From assembly GCF_001831515.1 (NCBI RefSeq), contig NZ_KV825608.1, positions 77,309 through 141,308 on the forward strand: a DNA stretch of 64,000 bases, given 5' to 3'. The stretch is from Corynebacterium sp. HMSC074A01 (GTDB lineage Bacteria; Actinomycetota; Actinomycetes; Mycobacteriales; Mycobacteriaceae). The position numbers were made by a program, and so were the translations under genes. Shown one piece after another: positions 63,991 to 64,000 of this stretch (position 1 is its first letter; each line of letters begins with the position of its first letter). The notes under the pieces are model-generated. The model did no database searches, had not been told where the DNA came from, and was given only the letters and a program-made list of their open reading frames with translations.

Positions 63991-64000
63991 AGGCCATTCG

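Overview
The window is a high-GC actinobacterial chromosome segment and almost certainly comes from a Corynebacterium. The support is a set of genes typical of that genus in familiar neighbourhoods: an AmtR-type nitrogen regulator beside cysteine-poor ribosomal proteins, rpf2-ksgA-ispE, a BetP-like carrier beside metG, rsmI divergent from a protein O-mannosyltransferase, the Glp/GLPR division pair in a galU operon, MprAB-HtrA, and cysQ-thyA-folA-mycoredoxin. There is no phage, CRISPR array or insertion sequence. Coding density is high, and most gene borders abut or overlap by a few bases.

Layout. 1-1.7 kb: a sulfolipid-type pair (UDP-sulfoquinovose synthase-like, cut by the window edge, and an SQD2-like glycosyltransferase). 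1.6-9 kb: a lipoprotein, gapB, a 3-hydroxyisobutyryl-CoA hydrolase-like enzyme, a HAD phosphatase, a 3-methyladenine glycosylase, PPK2, a small monooxygenase, a secreted protein and a GntR regulator. 9-15.2 kb: ABC-F ATPase, ispE, ksgA, rpf2, tatD. 15.2-25 kb: esterase, metG, betP, rsmI/pmt, membrane proteins, tag and a CDF transporter. 24.7-25.2 kb: a palindrome array and tRNA-Ala. 25.2-30.8 kb: the galU-glp-rimJ-glpR operon, then 5-FTHF cyclo-ligase and a SAF-domain protein. 30.9-35.7 kb: mscL and the mprAB-htrA-mog group. 35.8-39.5 kb: two blocks of cysteine-poor ribosomal proteins around an ArsB-like permease, then amtR. 39.5-42.6 kb: two beta-lactamase-fold secreted proteins flanking two single-pass membrane proteins. 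42.7-48 kb: purH, purN, a PerM-like protein and two tandem M23 endopeptidases. 48-56.3 kb: uvrD, chorismate mutase, MhuD-like heme monooxygenase, pgi, GCS2-like ligase, dedA, nei and a decayed ATPase. 56.4-63.4 kb: the very long helicase lhr, divergent from cysQ-thyA-folA-mrx. 63.5-64 kb: tRNA-Arg and a second palindrome array.

How the genes relate. Cell-envelope growth and division is a recurrent theme (Rpf2, two M23 peptidases, Glp/GLPR, PMT, PerM-like, HtrA/MprAB, MscL, BetP). Nucleotide and folate metabolism (purH/purN, thyA/folA, 5-FTHF cyclo-ligase) and DNA repair (mpg, tag, nei, uvrD, lhr) are the other themes.

Two features stand out beyond routine annotation. First, two unlinked arrays carry a 20-26 bp palindrome with a GGAGCTAGCTCC core. 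Each lies downstream of a tRNA gene in the same relative orientation, repeats every 69 bp, and has a conserved CGACCT-containing spacer. Second, at least 19 genes have a -10-like hexamer 6-8 bases before the start codon and usually no Shine-Dalgarno sequence, which predicts leaderless transcripts. At tatD and its divergent neighbour the two promoters and start codons interlock in about 18 bp.
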